DNA of 64,000 nt from Chaetoderma sp. LZ-2023a (Eukaryota > Mollusca > Caudofoveata > Chaetodermatida > Chaetodermatidae). The notes beneath the pieces were generated by a model. It made no database searches and had not been told where the DNA came from. It saw only the letters and a program-made list of their open reading frames with translations. Position numbers and translations under genes: made by a program. The stretch spans positions 16,545,166-16,609,165 of the forward strand of contig CM067365.1 of NCBI GenBank assembly GCA_034401795.1, given 5' to 3'. Numbering within the stretch: position 1 is the stretch's first letter; each line of letters starts with the position of its first letter. Of the stretch, positions 40,766 to 44,483 are shown piece after piece.

Positions 40766-42381
40766 TCGTCAGAACACACATTCATATTATGAGTGGGTAG
40801 AAATTTTCTTCCTTTTTTGGTTATGAGATCAAAAGGTCAGACACTGATGTAATGGGGGTCACTTAGTGCATACTGGGATACATCGTTTCATTGATAATGC
40901 TGTAATGCAGAAAAGTAGAATCACCAAATCTGTAACATACATCGATACTGTGGTTGTCTAAATAGTTGAAGTTTGTTTCAGTCAAAAATTCAATGTCGAT
41001 GTCATCTACGCTAAGTTCATTTAACCATCTGGCAGCTGCAAGTCACCAGACAACAATTTCAGTGAATAAAAAGCTGCACACTCACTGAATATTCAGAAAA
41101 GCCACCCAACCGAGAGTTGTTGGTGGCTTACCACAACCCCTGGTCAAATCCTCTTCAAAACATCCAGCAAGAGGAGCTATGATCCTTGGGATGTTTTGCC
41201 TGTAAGAACCAGGAGCCAGACATTCATATAAAATATATAATAAAATAAATTAAATTAAGCATGTTTATGGTTAATGATACGGTAGAGATAACACTGGCCA
41301 ACATGATTCTAGTAACAAACTGTCTTGGTTATGACGTAAGTAATCTTCTGCACACATTTGGAATAGAAGACATTGCTGCCTTATGCAGCAATGTCTCCCA
41401 AAGTTCCACTATGTCCAGAATATTCAGCAGTACCTTTTATTTTATGTAGACGATATGTCAAACCGGAATGTAGACGCAAGGCAAGAACAGTAACATCAAT
41501 ATTGTTAACAGGTGGTTCTTCATGATGAATTACTGGTAATTGCTGTGGTAAATGCTTTCTTACAAGTCAGACCAATCTGAGTAATCTTCACTTTCATCAT
41601 TTACATCTTAGTATCTCAATTTCAAATCATCCATACTGGCAGCAACAGCTTCCATTCAAATTAGTTTTAAAATAGTCAACAAAATTTTCTTACAATGCCA
41701 AAAATTTGTCATAGCTGATATAAGTTTGAAAGAGTTGCGTTATTTTACAGTTGAATACCCATAAAAGTATGGGGACATTTTACCCCTAATGGAAGAAAAT
41801 GTGGGTCATTTCAAAATCACAGGGGACTATGACCCCATGGCCCCTCCTAGAATGAACACTGCTGATAGTTTTGATATGAAATGGGCAAAATATTGGAATC
41901 CCTTTGGTATTTAATTATAACCCTATTTTCCCCACCAAATGGCAATTTCACCCACAACACTATTTCTGTCAATTCTATAAATTCTCAAACCGTCTATTTG
42001 TCATCCATTTTTGCAATGCAAACAGTGTTGCTTCTTTGATCTGTTTGGCATTAAATGACTGCTATAAATTGGTGTGTGTGTTTGTGATATACTAGACGTT
42101 ATACATCCCAGTTTTCAAGGCACAAGGAAGTGTAGCGACTTCTCAGGCCGTGTTCAGACTAGTCATACTAATGATTTGTCTTACACTGAAATAAAAATAA
42201 TATGTTTAAACCAATTCAATTCACTGCAGGTCATCCAATAAAGAATAATACTTACTCCGATTGTCACCGATTCCTCAGTGGGAAACTTGAGAACAAACTT
42301 GCTCCCTGTTTTTTCTTCCGATTGATTTAAAGGGCGAATCCTACAGATTACTTTAATACTGCACTCTGATGCATCAGCCAT
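3391..42381 (-). CDS. Kinesin-1 heavy chain gene, 5' part: eight exons encoding the motor domain to switch II
   Basis: This is the conventional kinesin heavy chain, the ATP-driven motor that carries cargo towards microtubule plus ends in the cytoplasm. Joined exons are 42256-42381, 21973-22060, 7435-7508, 6693-6797, 5802-5850, 4492-4547, 4116-4203 and 3391-3515: 711 bases, 237 codons, no stop. Visible motifs are VICRIRPLN near the start, the P-loop GQTSSGKT (residues 85-92), switch [11 protein letters not shown] (196-205) and switch II DLAGSE (231-236). All internal introns have GT donors and AG acceptors, and split codons rejoin to the residue expected in the family (D72, V142, N196). Mollusc kinesin-1 fits best, for example [11 protein letters not shown] and [13 protein letters not shown]. 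The rest of the motor, the stalk and the tail must lie beyond the left edge. Intron 1 is 20.2 kb and intron 2 is 14.5 kb, both packed with mobile elements. KIF5/KHC orthology is secure; the official symbol depends on species. Confidence 0.96.
4116..4203 (-). CDS. Kinesin-1 exon 7 (residues 167-195)
   Basis: This 88-base exon encodes [20 protein letters not shown] then KANRHVAVT. It leaves one A that joins AT of exon 8 to restore Asn196. The acceptor AG follows a T-rich tract (cttgtttgtcttgaag) and the donor is gtaagt. It covers the approach to switch I. Confidence 0.95.
4247..4428. repeat. (GAT)n microsatellite in kinesin intron 6
   Basis: An interrupted GAT/ATG trinucleotide run fills most of the 288-base intron between exons 7 and 6. 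It yields apparent poly-Asp and poly-His frames that are not genes. Confidence 0.95.
4492..4547 (-). CDS. Kinesin-1 exon 6 (residues 148-166)
   Basis: This 56-base exon encodes [18 protein letters not shown], with the family's L.v.ED..r.p.V pattern. The acceptor is ctttgtcag and the donor gtacat. The intron to exon 7 is only 288 bases and contains a GAT-type microsatellite. Confidence 0.94.
4795..4965. repeat. Degenerate family A MITE in kinesin intron 5
   Basis: The stretch TTTTGAAAATTTACCA...ACTGGTAAATTCCCAAAAATAG ends with ttggtctgcaaatggacat, matching the arms of the complete family A copies. The inner loop is rearranged. Confidence 0.75.
5385..5765. repeat. Family B composite foldback element, reversed orientation
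   Basis: The order is opposite to copy 1: ttgggatcaatcgatccctg, then agaaaactatacagatctg, then TTGAATATTTTGAAACTAAT, a hairpin near 5548, and ATTCAACAGCATGTTTATTA with a tail rich in TGACG. The tail contains a perfect TGACGTCA palindrome near 5727. Confidence 0.7.
5802..5850 (-). CDS. Kinesin-1 exon 5 (residues 132-147)
   Basis: This 49-base microexon encodes [16 protein letters not shown], the strongly conserved SYFEIY...DLL motif. The acceptor is cactttcag and the donor gtgcgt. It leaves a single G that joins TG of the next exon to make Val. It is too short to be found by open-frame length and was recognised from the motif. Confidence 0.94.
6305..6530. repeat. Family A foldback MITE, kinesin intron 4
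   Basis: This is a long near-perfect hairpin. The left arm (6341-6410) reads AATGTCCATTTGCAGACCAA...TTTGAAAATTTATCAC...GACTGGCTCGG and is followed by its complement to 6480. Outer parts are aagccgaccaaatccggcctc and caaatttgacatttaaagg. Flanking TTAA is not preserved. Confidence 0.85.
6693..6797 (-). CDS. Kinesin-1 exon 4 (residues 97-131)
   Basis: This phase-0 exon of exactly 35 codons runs from [20 protein letters not shown] to DENLEFHIK. It covers loop L5 and helix alpha-2b; the GIIPRIV...NYIY core is nearly invariant in kinesin-1. The L5 part (GVIGNGQMS) is more variable, as in the family. The donor is gtaaga and the acceptor is ctttcacag. Confidence 0.95.
7015..7135. repeat. Half copy of family A MITE
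   Basis: This carries only the left arm: gaaatgtccatttgcaaacc, gagaagagtatttttgaaaa, tttactactggaatggctgg, then it diverges. It sits in intron 3, close to the P-loop exon. Confidence 0.75.
7435..7508 (-). CDS. Kinesin-1 exon 3, P-loop (residues 72-96)
   Basis: This 74-base exon encodes [20 protein letters not shown] followed by [12 protein letters not shown] is the Walker A P-loop that binds the ATP phosphates, identical to the kinesin-1 consensus. The acceptor is atatatttcag and the donor is gtaatg. Ends were placed from the reading frame and splice sites. Confidence 0.96.
7580..7680. repeat. Family B arm fragment
   Basis: It matches the right arm of family B: agtcagttcagatcgatccc, then gacgtgtgggtggagcttag and gatgggcagggcatggctaa. 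Confidence 0.65.
7788..11395. repeat. Family C repeat cluster ('AAGATGGCCGCC' element, multi-unit)
   Basis: This is a 3.6-kb stretch made of repeated sub-units with recurring phrases: CCAAGATGGCCGCC, AATTTCGGCCTGATCC, TTCCCTTGAACAAACTT, CCCTAAGGATGCTTCCTGCC. One structured copy runs from about 7919 (gaggcccaaggggcctgtgttg...ctcacctgg) to 10567 (cacttggcctttcaggccag...gtgagctaaaa). A truncated start lies at 7788-7918 and an end-less extra stretch at 10568-11395. A SINE-like copy interrupts it at 9809-10021. Open frames here have no domain and shift from unit to unit, so no gene is called. I recall similar dispersed sequence from bivalve transcripts; the class is uncertain. Confidence 0.8.
9809..10021 (+). 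repeat. SINE-like dispersed repeat, copy 1
   Basis: These 213 bases, from gcttagaaaacaccttccg to gatcagcgaacgaaaaga, recur at 49916-50128 with only about five differences by eye. Family C sequence (ccatcaa...aaaaaatccaat) resumes on both sides, so this is a discrete insertion. A weak B-box-like ggaggttccaggcc lies inside. A Pol III SINE is likely but unproven. Confidence 0.75.
11640..12195. repeat. About 150-170-bp tandem repeat, three to four units
   Basis: Units begin with gatactccaa at 11670, 11818 and 11988 and share caaaagtaaagttatcgaac, caaaatctgtatggacagac, tggatggatgaatggatgta and actgacccacaaaataatgt. The internal (GGAC)/(GATG) runs are low complexity. The upstream part (11390-11640) looks like decayed family C. 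Confidence 0.8.
12680..12915. repeat. Family B element with the hairpin mostly lost
   Basis: The left arm gtcacaaatgcataattggt and right arm aattgttagtcagggaatga, gtgggtggagctgagctaga, gatgggcggggcatagctaa are present. The centre retains only a worn cataggcagcaacagcaccc remnant. Confidence 0.65.
13433..13612. repeat. Imperfect direct duplication (about 116-bp period)
   Basis: The phrase gttgctgaaagttgttgctg...gttttgaccccaaaattggc (13433) recurs as gttactgaaagctgttgctg...ttttgacctcctaaattggc (13549). Confidence 0.6.
13800..14015. repeat. Family A foldback MITE, reference copy with TTAA on both sides
   Basis: This is the best-bounded copy. It starts TTAACCCTTTAACC and ends CCATTAAAGGGTTAA. 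The inner arms ATGTCCATTTGCAGACCAAG...GAAAATTTACCACTGGAATG and ACTGGCTCGGTTATC pair with the complement up to GCAAATGGACGTTCC. The TTAA target and CCC/GGG ends are the hallmark of piggyBac-superfamily insertion. There is no transposase. Outer arms differ (gcgaatttactcaa versus gccggttatggctggc), so pairing is near-perfect only in the inner 140 bases. Confidence 0.85.
14122..14215. repeat. Family B hairpin core
   Basis: TGCTGAATATTTTGAAAACA, then ATTTGACTGAAAGTTGTT, a loop, and the complement AACAATTTTCAGTCAAAT to AAAAATATTCATC. The loop has been replaced by gccacca. Confidence 0.75.
14293..14400. repeat. Half copy of family A MITE
   Basis: The sequence starts TTAACCTTTAACCATCAAAT and carries gtgcatttgcagaccaagag and gactatttttgaaaattgac, then diverges before the palindrome centre. 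Confidence 0.7.
14481..14716. repeat. Family A foldback MITE
   Basis: The copy starts taaaccctttaacaatcata and ends ccagagttaaaga. The hairpin centre is gactggctcgataaccgagc followed by cagtcattccagtgg. The arms include atccatttgcagaccaagag and gatctgcaaatggacatttt. Confidence 0.85.
15322..15556. repeat. Family A foldback MITE
   Basis: Bounded by accccttta...tttaaaggctaa. The centre gactggttcggtaaccgaga and cactcattccagtgg forms the stem; the arms are slightly diverged (gtctattcgcagacgaagaa). Confidence 0.8.
15617..15845. repeat. Family A foldback MITE, loop shortened
   Basis: Bounded by tatttaaccca and gagggttaaa. The left arm is aatgtccatttggagaccaa, the right arm aatagccttctgttggtctgc. 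Part of the central stem is deleted. Confidence 0.75.
16027..16260. repeat. Family A foldback MITE with TTAA on both sides
   Basis: Bounded by TTAAACCTTTAATGG and AAAGGGTTAA. The central stem (16115-16175) is nearly perfect: gactggctcggctatcgagc then cagtcattcc. Confidence 0.85.
16746..16973. repeat. Family A foldback MITE
   Basis: Bounded by TTAACCCTTTAATGGTTAAG and CCATTAAAGTGCTAA, the right TTAA having mutated. The stem centre is gcctggctcgataacccgag followed by ccaggcattcc. The outer arm gtcggccataaccggcctct matches 13960-14000 in reverse. Confidence 0.85.
17002..17225. repeat. 56-bp tandem repeat, four copies, with octamer motifs
   Basis: Units start at 17002, 17058, 17114 and 17170 and are almost identical (tagtccagtgctgtaactta then gtgagtgccctgatgcaaat and gcaaatgaaattgact). 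Each contains ATGCAAATGCAAAT, that is two overlapping POU-type octamers. There are no unique spacers. Confidence 0.95.
17571..17777. repeat. Family A foldback MITE, diverged
   Basis: The arms are gcagacaaagagaagactat and tattcttctcttggcctgca. The centre is altered (gcatggtttgaaaagcgagt). Its right end TTAA (17774-17777) is also the left end of the next copy. Confidence 0.75.
17774..17985. repeat. Family A foldback MITE sharing one TTAA with its neighbour
   Basis: Starts TTAACCCTTTAACTCTCAAA. The stem is gactggctcgattatcgagc then cagttattccaatgg. The right outer arm is replaced by unrelated sequence near 17975. Confidence 0.75.
18000..19080. other. Kinesin intron 2 segment without recognisable features
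   Basis: Unique-looking, moderately AT-rich sequence. Short frames at 18395-18640 and 18884-19066 have no domain. A short G-run near 18963-18981 is the only low-complexity patch. Confidence 0.5.
19100..19390. repeat. Family B composite element
   Basis: It carries the right arm ggaaattagtttctaaatat, tcaacagcttacctgtatag, ttttctggaaattgatagtc, atcgatcccaacacgaggtg and gatgggcggggcatatctaa, then ends in a new half-stem ctgttgaatattttaaaac. Confidence 0.7.
19388..20979. repeat. Family C element with both ends, invaded by family B hairpins
   Basis: The left end is acaagaggcccaatgggcct then gtatcgctcacctgg. The right end is cacttggccattctggccag then gtgagctaaaa. The ends carry GCTCACCTGG and CCAGGTGAGC, a perfect 10-bp inverted pair. 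Internal units CCAAGATGGCCACC (20620, 20770) match 7788-11395. Family B fragments lie at 19670-19725 and 19936-20015. Confidence 0.8.
19936..20015. repeat. Family B hairpin core
   Basis: The core is taatttgactgaaagtcatt, then the perfect palindrome TTGCTGCCTTAGGCAGCAA, then the arm caactttcaatcaaatacat. Confidence 0.8.
20990..21065. repeat. Family B hairpin, degraded
   Basis: The sequence taatatgactgggagctgtt...accagttaaattagtttcaa and aatttcaactgcc follows the family B stem order with a replaced loop. Confidence 0.55.
21070..21960. other. Kinesin intron 2 near exon 2, no gene
   Basis: One inverted repeat is visible: cattgcgcttactacagttt...gcggaacactg against ccggtttaacgttaaacagt...gtaatgcattg (21138-21242), a possible small foldback element. 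Otherwise unremarkable. Confidence 0.5.
21973..22060 (-). CDS. Kinesin-1 exon 2 (residues 43-71)
   Basis: This 88-base exon follows a pyrimidine-rich acceptor (tttttattttcag) and ends at a gtaattt donor. It encodes [13 protein letters not shown]...AKPIVA, the conserved 'fDrV...sQe.vY' segment before the P-loop. It leaves one base (G) that joins AT of exon 3 to give Asp72. It is isolated between intron 1 (20195 bases) and intron 2 (14464 bases). Confidence 0.95.
22517..22750. repeat. Family A foldback MITE at the start of intron 1 (3' side)
   Basis: Starts cattaaccatttgatggtca with outer arm aaggcggccaaaaccggcct. The inner arms gcaagccaagagaagactat and aaatagtcatctcttagcct pair. The centre is reduced. 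Confidence 0.75.
22806..22880. repeat. Family B hairpin core
   Basis: TTGAATATTTTGAAATTAAT, acgactggaagccattactg, ccttaggaagcaacagcttc, cagtcatattgtg: an 11-12 bp perfect stem next to the loop. Confidence 0.75.
23080..23228. repeat. Dispersed 'CATGAC' repeat, copy 1
   Basis: The run gaaattccatgacttttcat...gaatattgcctcttg is matched by 39465-39612 (same order, moderately diverged). The match stops at aacaac, just where a TG...CA LTR begins, which helps place the LTR boundary. Confidence 0.65.
23229..23466 (+). repeat. Putative 5' LTR of gypsy-1
   Basis: 238 bases start TGTGGTGCTCC and end ACTACA (TG...CA), followed two bases later by TGGTGTCAGAA, a tRNA-3'-end-complement type primer-binding site. 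The left edge agrees with where the 'CATGAC' dispersed repeat breaks off. No second LTR was found to confirm it. Confidence 0.6.
23469..23479 (+). promoter_or_regulatory. Primer-binding site of gypsy-1
   Basis: TGGTGTCAGAA follows the LTR after two bases. This kind of site, complementary to a tRNA 3' end, primes minus-strand DNA synthesis in LTR retrotransposons. Confidence 0.6.
23950..24673 (+). pseudogene. Accessory ORF upstream of gag in gypsy-1, SGNH/GDSL-hydrolase-like
   Basis: About 240 residues open at ATG 23950 ([20 protein letters not shown]), between the primer-binding site and gag. The order of motifs resembles an SGNH esterase: a beta strand [11 protein letters not shown] where the GDS block would be, [13 protein letters not shown] (Gly block), [16 protein letters not shown] (position of GxND), and near the C-terminus [17 protein letters not shown] (DxxH block with Asp-Gly-Val-His). 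The nucleophile Ser of GDS is not obvious. A TAA at 24232 and a frameshift near 24330 break the frame. The role in the element is unknown; esterase-like domains are known in ORF1 of some CR1-type LINEs. Family assignment is inference from motif order. Confidence 0.5.
24760..26174 (+). pseudogene. Gypsy-1 gag and protease region
   Basis: A likely start is ATG 24760 ([15 protein letters not shown]). Stops at 24823 and a frameshift separate it from the main frame 24828-25568. That frame has an acidic linker ([13 protein letters not shown]) and the gag core [20 protein letters not shown]...[10 protein letters not shown] frameshift near 25540 leads into 25501-26174 with [13 protein letters not shown], a coiled-coil-like segment ([18 protein letters not shown]), the zinc knuckle [14 protein letters not shown], and a protease segment [20 protein letters not shown]. 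There the expected D-T/S-G triad reads D-T-V, so the protease is probably dead. Gag packages RNA; the knuckle binds nucleic acid. Confidence 0.8.
26168..26590 (+). pseudogene. Gypsy-1 protease C-terminal part and linker
   Basis: Frame 26168-26365 reads [20 protein letters not shown], the classical 'd.iLGlDfL' end of a gypsy protease. Frame 26383-26571 continues as the variable linker before RT. They are interrupted by a stop and a frameshift. Confidence 0.7.
26585..27120 (+). pseudogene. Gypsy-1 reverse transcriptase with internal deletion
   Basis: The frame joins linker sequence ([12 protein letters not shown]) directly to [19 protein letters not shown], skipping the fingers and the first catalytic Asp motif, so roughly a hundred or more residues are missing. 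After it come [13 protein letters not shown], the active-site box [12 protein letters not shown], and [16 protein letters not shown] at 26948 and frameshifts follow ([18 protein letters not shown]). Confidence 0.85.
27195..27893 (+). pseudogene. Gypsy-1 RNase H and pre-integrase linker
   Basis: It reads [55 protein letters not shown], then after a frameshift near 27418 [16 protein letters not shown] and [17 protein letters not shown]. These are the TDAS, E, D and H-N-AD-LSR motifs of Ty3/gypsy RNase H. Frame 27572-27892 adds the cysteine-rich stretch [16 protein letters not shown] seen before integrase. The zinc-finger and catalytic integrase domains are absent. Confidence 0.85.
27996..28267. 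repeat. 136-bp tandem duplication downstream of gypsy-1
   Basis: Two units (start 27996 and 28132) read tttccttgcggctcggttac, acaggccca, then gtttaaatattattgaatga and ccttcccacggcttggttac. Each unit contains two related half-units around 'cggctcggttacacaggccc'. Confidence 0.85.
28509..28749. repeat. 124-bp tandem duplication next to the DIRS element
   Basis: The phrase attattggatggtcgtggtc, agggcttccactaatttcta...gaagtctaaaatggtt occurs at 28511 and again at 28635, with few differences. Confidence 0.85.
28760..28852. repeat. Left inverted repeat of the DIRS element
   Basis: It runs from actccgcactctcctg to cacagtcagattcgtct and is the reverse complement of 38556-38648 with five mismatches by eye. 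Confidence 0.9.
28920..29020. repeat. Internal complementary region-like palindrome
   Basis: The motif atagtacatctggtatgtat (28920-28942) faces its inverse ttaatacttaccagatgtac (28990-29012). The same motif occurs at 38695-38716. Such a block complementary to an element end is what the DIRS replication model calls the internal complementary region. The assignment is inference. Confidence 0.6.
29050..29180 (-). repeat. tRNA-like/SINE-like segment
   Basis: On the minus strand the sequence ggttgatgagtgctGGTTCGAGCCtcatgtcccc contains a perfect B-box (GGTTCGAGCC), with a TGAGTCAGATGG A-box-like motif about 80 bases upstream. The spacing is longer than in a tRNA. It may be a decayed tRNA-derived SINE. 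Confidence 0.3.
30700..30775. repeat. Family B hairpin core
   Basis: The core is gaaaataatttgactgggat, then gtTTGCTGCC-type stem gtgttgctgccttaagcagc followed by aacagcttccaatca. Confidence 0.75.
31247..31276. repeat. (ATT)n microsatellite
   Basis: About ten tta/att units. Confidence 0.9.
31442..32990 (-). pseudogene. DIRS tyrosine recombinase
   Basis: The main frame 32878-32123 opens after the RNase H end ([40 protein letters not shown]) and continues into the recombinase core-binding domain ([40 protein letters not shown]). After a stop at 32121 the same product continues as [35 protein letters not shown] (first catalytic Arg), and in 31735-31442 [18 protein letters not shown] (HxxR) and [11 protein letters not shown] (Tyr nucleophile). 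All catalytic residues can be seen. Stop codons (after SNL, TIK, ICQV) and a frameshift near 31800 inactivate it. It would integrate the circular DNA form. Confidence 0.85.
32880..33393 (-). pseudogene. DIRS RNase H
   Basis: [20 protein letters not shown] carries the TDAS motif with the first catalytic Asp, followed by [20 protein letters not shown] with the conserved Glu. After a frameshift near 33060 come [16 protein letters not shown] and [14 protein letters not shown], with the last catalytic Asp. Domain order RT-RNase H-recombinase without an obvious methyltransferase is notable for a DIRS member. Confidence 0.8.
33345..34310 (-). pseudogene. DIRS reverse transcriptase
   Basis: It reads [53 protein letters not shown] (motif A Asp), [19 protein letters not shown] and [13 protein letters not shown]. 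The last is the active-site box, where YIDD is expected but YIDN is present, a loss of the second metal-binding Asp. A frameshift near 33640 moves the sequence into frame 33595-33113 ([19 protein letters not shown]). Upstream, [15 protein letters not shown] matches the usual N-terminal region. Confidence 0.88.
34396..35949 (-). pseudogene. DIRS gag, 3' part
   Basis: Frames 35970-35788, 35703-35416 and 35099-34593 follow each other with small frame changes: an acidic linker ([13 protein letters not shown]), [13 protein letters not shown], then the gag-like [39 protein letters not shown] and [12 protein letters not shown], and a Gln/Arg-rich tail ([13 protein letters not shown]). At the end a Gly/Arg-rich segment precedes RT. 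The sequence is more GC-rich than the surrounding intron. It continues from 37505 across the inserted hAT element. Confidence 0.75.
35950..37504. mobile_element. Non-autonomous hAT-like insertion inside DIRS gag
   Basis: The 1555-bp insert has terminal inverted repeats TATGGTTGCACGATTATT and, inverted, TAGTGTTGCACGATTTTTCG. Flanks are GGTACAGA (35942-35949) and GGTACAGG (37505-37512): an 8-bp target duplication with one mismatch, as expected for hAT elements. Subterminal arms rich in 'aatcgcgatca/gattaatcg' also pair. No transposase frame is present. The gag frame is coherent if the insert is left out, which supports the boundaries. Confidence 0.85.
37505..37908 (-). pseudogene. DIRS gag, 5' part with cysteine-rich motif
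   Basis: It opens at ATG 37908 and encodes [35 protein letters not shown], a cysteine/histidine cluster likely to bind zinc. This is followed by a helical segment ([34 protein letters not shown]) and a Ser/Pro/Ala linker ending at GVAPVPS. There the frame runs into the hAT terminal repeat. The reading resumes at 35949 on the other side. Confidence 0.75.
37909..38555 (-). other. DIRS 5' leader region
   Basis: The region upstream of gag up to the right inverted repeat has no coding frame. The phrase cgccgccatcttggctaaga (38216-38235) is a YY1-like CCAT motif that could act in a promoter; this is only a suggestion. Confidence 0.4.
38556..38648. repeat. Right inverted repeat of the DIRS element
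   Basis: It starts agacgaatctgactgtgatt and ends gagagttcggagt, complementary to 28760-28852. Confidence 0.9.
38730..39430. other. Unassigned segment of kinesin intron 1
   Basis: No supported gene. Overlapping opposite-strand frames at 38868-39140 and 38932-39168 lack recognisable domains. Confidence 0.4.
39435..39775. repeat. Dispersed 'CATGAC' repeat, copy 2
   Basis: It matches 23080-23228 and extends further, ending with several 'ttccatgac' phrases. No coding content. Confidence 0.6.
39840..40025. repeat. Degenerate 'gtgactgctagt' minisatellite
   Basis: Irregular repeats of gtgact, tagtgt and catgtg units. Confidence 0.75.
40045..40125. repeat. Half copy of family A MITE
   Basis: The phrase gtttaacacacccatttgct, aggaaaatttaaattttcta, aactgtccatttgcagacca is the outer arm of family A. 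The hairpin centre is missing. Confidence 0.65.
40706..40764. repeat. (TTA)n then (TA)n microsatellite
   Basis: A pure TA run of about 55 bases after a short tta run. Another (att)n run lies at 40309-40326. Confidence 0.95.
41025..41692. repeat. Three family B hairpins in a row
   Basis: Copies near 41075-41175 (gaatattcagaaaagcca, loop gagttgttggtggct), 41355-41445 (gaagacattgctgccttatg then cagcaatgtctcc) and 41630-41692 (ggcagcaacagcttccattc, aaattagttttaaaat). The first two are preceded by 'ctggcagctgcaagtcacca'-type arms also seen at 14080-14215. Confidence 0.65.
42256..42381 (-). CDS. Kinesin-1 exon 1 (residues 1-42)
   Basis: The exon opens at ATG 42381 with [20 protein letters not shown], the usual start of kinesin-1, and ends at ESVTIG before the donor gtaagt. 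It holds the first beta strand and the RxRP nucleotide-pocket motif (RIRP). The next exon joins in phase 0 with NKVFVYDRV. The ATG lies only 22 bases from the end of an inverted-repeat element (42403-42921), so the 5' UTR or promoter overlaps or adjoins a MITE. Confidence 0.95.
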
Positions 42382-42402
42382 AGTGAAATATTTGCTTATC
42401 AA

Positions 42403-42921
42403 CTAGAAAAAGCCATCCGATTGTCATTTACCAAAACGCCTCTCCAGTTATAAACCCAAAACTGGTGACTCATTAATTCATTTCATTTTTGGTGTATTTC
42501 GAAGATAAACACGGAAATACAGCGACGACACGAATCTAAGATAATGAACAAGCTAAACAATAACCAGCTGGTATGAAACGCAAAATTCTGATTAGATGCC
42601 TATTTGCGATATAATTCATTCAACCTGTCATCTGTCTCATTTTCTATCTTACTCAATGACGTCACTTATTAGACAAATTCTCATTAGTGCGAGTAGCAAA
42701 CTCAATGGACTGTTTCCGTAAATCGAGAATTGCGCTAGACTCACAGGCACGTCCCTCGCATGCCAGGAGATAAGAGACTTATGACATTCAAAGATATCTG
42801 ACAGCTGATTGGTCATGCTGCAAAGGACTTTGGTGAATGAAATGAATTAATGAATCACCAATTTTGGGTTTATAACTGGAGGGCGTTTTGGTAAATGACA
42901 ATCGGATGGCCCTTTTTCTAG
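42403..42921. mobile_element. 519-bp TIR MITE immediately upstream of the kinesin start codon
   Basis: The left arm (42403-42500) ctagaaaaagccatccgatt, gtcatttaccaaaacgcctc, cagttataaacccaaaactg, attaattcatttcattt matches the inverse of 42836-42921 with few differences (ctagaaaaagggccatccga, accaaaacgccctccagtta). The inner 340 bases are unrelated. TA lies at both outer ends (cTAGaaaa ... ttttCTAg), compatible with a Tc1/mariner-type TA target. There is no transposase. Confidence 0.85.
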
Positions 42922-42939
42922 TGCGAAAATTAGAAGGTA

Positions 42940-43850
42940 TGAACTCACATGAACTCACATGAATCCTTTTCTGACAGAAGGCATCAACTCGCCTCTTGCG
43001 TCCGTTCTGGGCTGTATATACTGGATGGCTGATTCAGTTGTAGGTTGTCATCACATTCATGATTTGTTAGTAATTCTTTAAAGAAAGTGGGATGAAAGAT
43101 TGGATCAGATTCAAGGTTGAATAGCAGTGGGTGTTTACTCCATAGTTTGTCTAATCTGGATTTAAAAGAGTTAATGAAGGTGCATTGATAATGTGTTTGG
43201 GTAGTTTGTTCCATTGGTCTGTGCAGCACAATAGAAATGAAAAATTTCTGATATTTAACCTAGCTCTGATTTTCTGAATTTCTCGGCTATGACCTCTTGT
43301 AATACTGTTATTGTCAAAAAGATTGATAAGGTTTGATGGAGGTTAATCATATTTGTTGTGAAGTATTTTATATATCTCAATCATAGCACCTCGCAGTCTT
43401 CTGAATGTGAGAGTTGGTAAGTTGAGTTCTTTTAGTCTTTCGTTGTATGGTAGGTTACGCATACCTGGGATAAGTATTGTGGCACACATTTGAACATTTC
43501 AATCGCATTTACATGTTTTTAGGAAAGGCGCCCAGACTACATTTGCATATTCGATATGAGGCCTGACAAGGGATCTAAAGAGGTGCTTAAAGTTGTCTTT
43601 ATCTATGAGTTAAACGTGTGCCTAATTAGTCCCATGATTTGATTGACTTTGTTTATTTTTTCATTTATGTGTTGGTTGAAACTTAATTTTTCATCAATTA
43701 AGACCTCAATGTCTTTTTCGGTGGGGGAATACTCTAGAATATGGTGGTTAAAGTCCACTGTGTAGACATGGGGAACAGTGGTCCTTGAAGAAATTCTCTG
43801 ATCAGAGACTACGATGAATTTTTGGATCTCATACAAACAATGGCATAAAG
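42940..43850 (-). pseudogene. CR1/L2-like LINE 3' fragment (minus)
   Basis: Read from 43836 downwards it starts within RT (FIVVSDQRIS, LEYSPTEKDIEVLIDEKLSF, INEKINKVNQIMGLIRHTF), runs through the thumb (MRNLPYNERLKELNLPTLTF, YKILHNKY) and ends with NGTNYPN-type and FKSRLDKLWSKHPLLFNLES then a stop at 42984. Many stops and frameshifts. The 3' tail repeats 'atgtgagttc' (42945-42965). It shares its 3' end with the plus-strand copy at 52480-53140. Confidence 0.8.
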
Positions 43851-43859
43851 TACCAAGAT

Positions 43860-44480
43860 ATTTGTTTCATCCATTCTACCACGACTAAACAGCAGATGTG
43901 ACAACAACCTTGTTGATATCTTCAATGGAATGTTGTGGTCCCTTGTAAATTGGCACAAGGCCAACTTCATAAATAACACAGAGATATTCGGCGAGCTCAA
44001 TAGTGAACCACACTACAACCTATTTTGGGATGACATTCGCCCTAAACATAAAGGCATCTGCCTATTGTCAGAAAACAGCAGTTATCACCTTCACTCTGTG
44101 ATGAACACCACCTCAGAATCGTAGCATTTTTGTTATGTCCAAGCTACACCATGGAGAGGATAAACCCAGCTACAAACCAGCTCAACCATCACACAATACC
44201 AACACAACTCTCAAACCAATTCTCAGTACTAAATGACGAAATTTTAGATGTACATACAAATGAGGCATCTCAGTACACTATGTGCTATAATGAAAACACA
44301 ATAACAACAACAGCAACTTTGGAACAAGGAAGGCAGGAAATAACAAAGCAAAAACACAATAAAGTCAGATGTAAAAAAACAAGTAGAAACACTAACTGGC
44401 CAGTGCGCAGAAATCAGCTCAAGATCAACAACACCAAAGCACTCTCAAATAGCGAACAGTACAACTTCTAAAACAGTAAC
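43860..44480 (+). pseudogene. Possible LINE 5' region / ORF1 remnant
   Basis: Frames 43930-44124 and 44130-44471 directly precede endonuclease-like sequence. They are polar, Asn/Thr-rich and show no recognisable domain. They could be ORF1 of the following LINE or unrelated. Confidence 0.35.
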
Positions 44481-44483
44481 CGA

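Noticed and set aside
40617-40826. Frame with alternating Tyr-Ile run
   Set aside because: A translated TA microsatellite.
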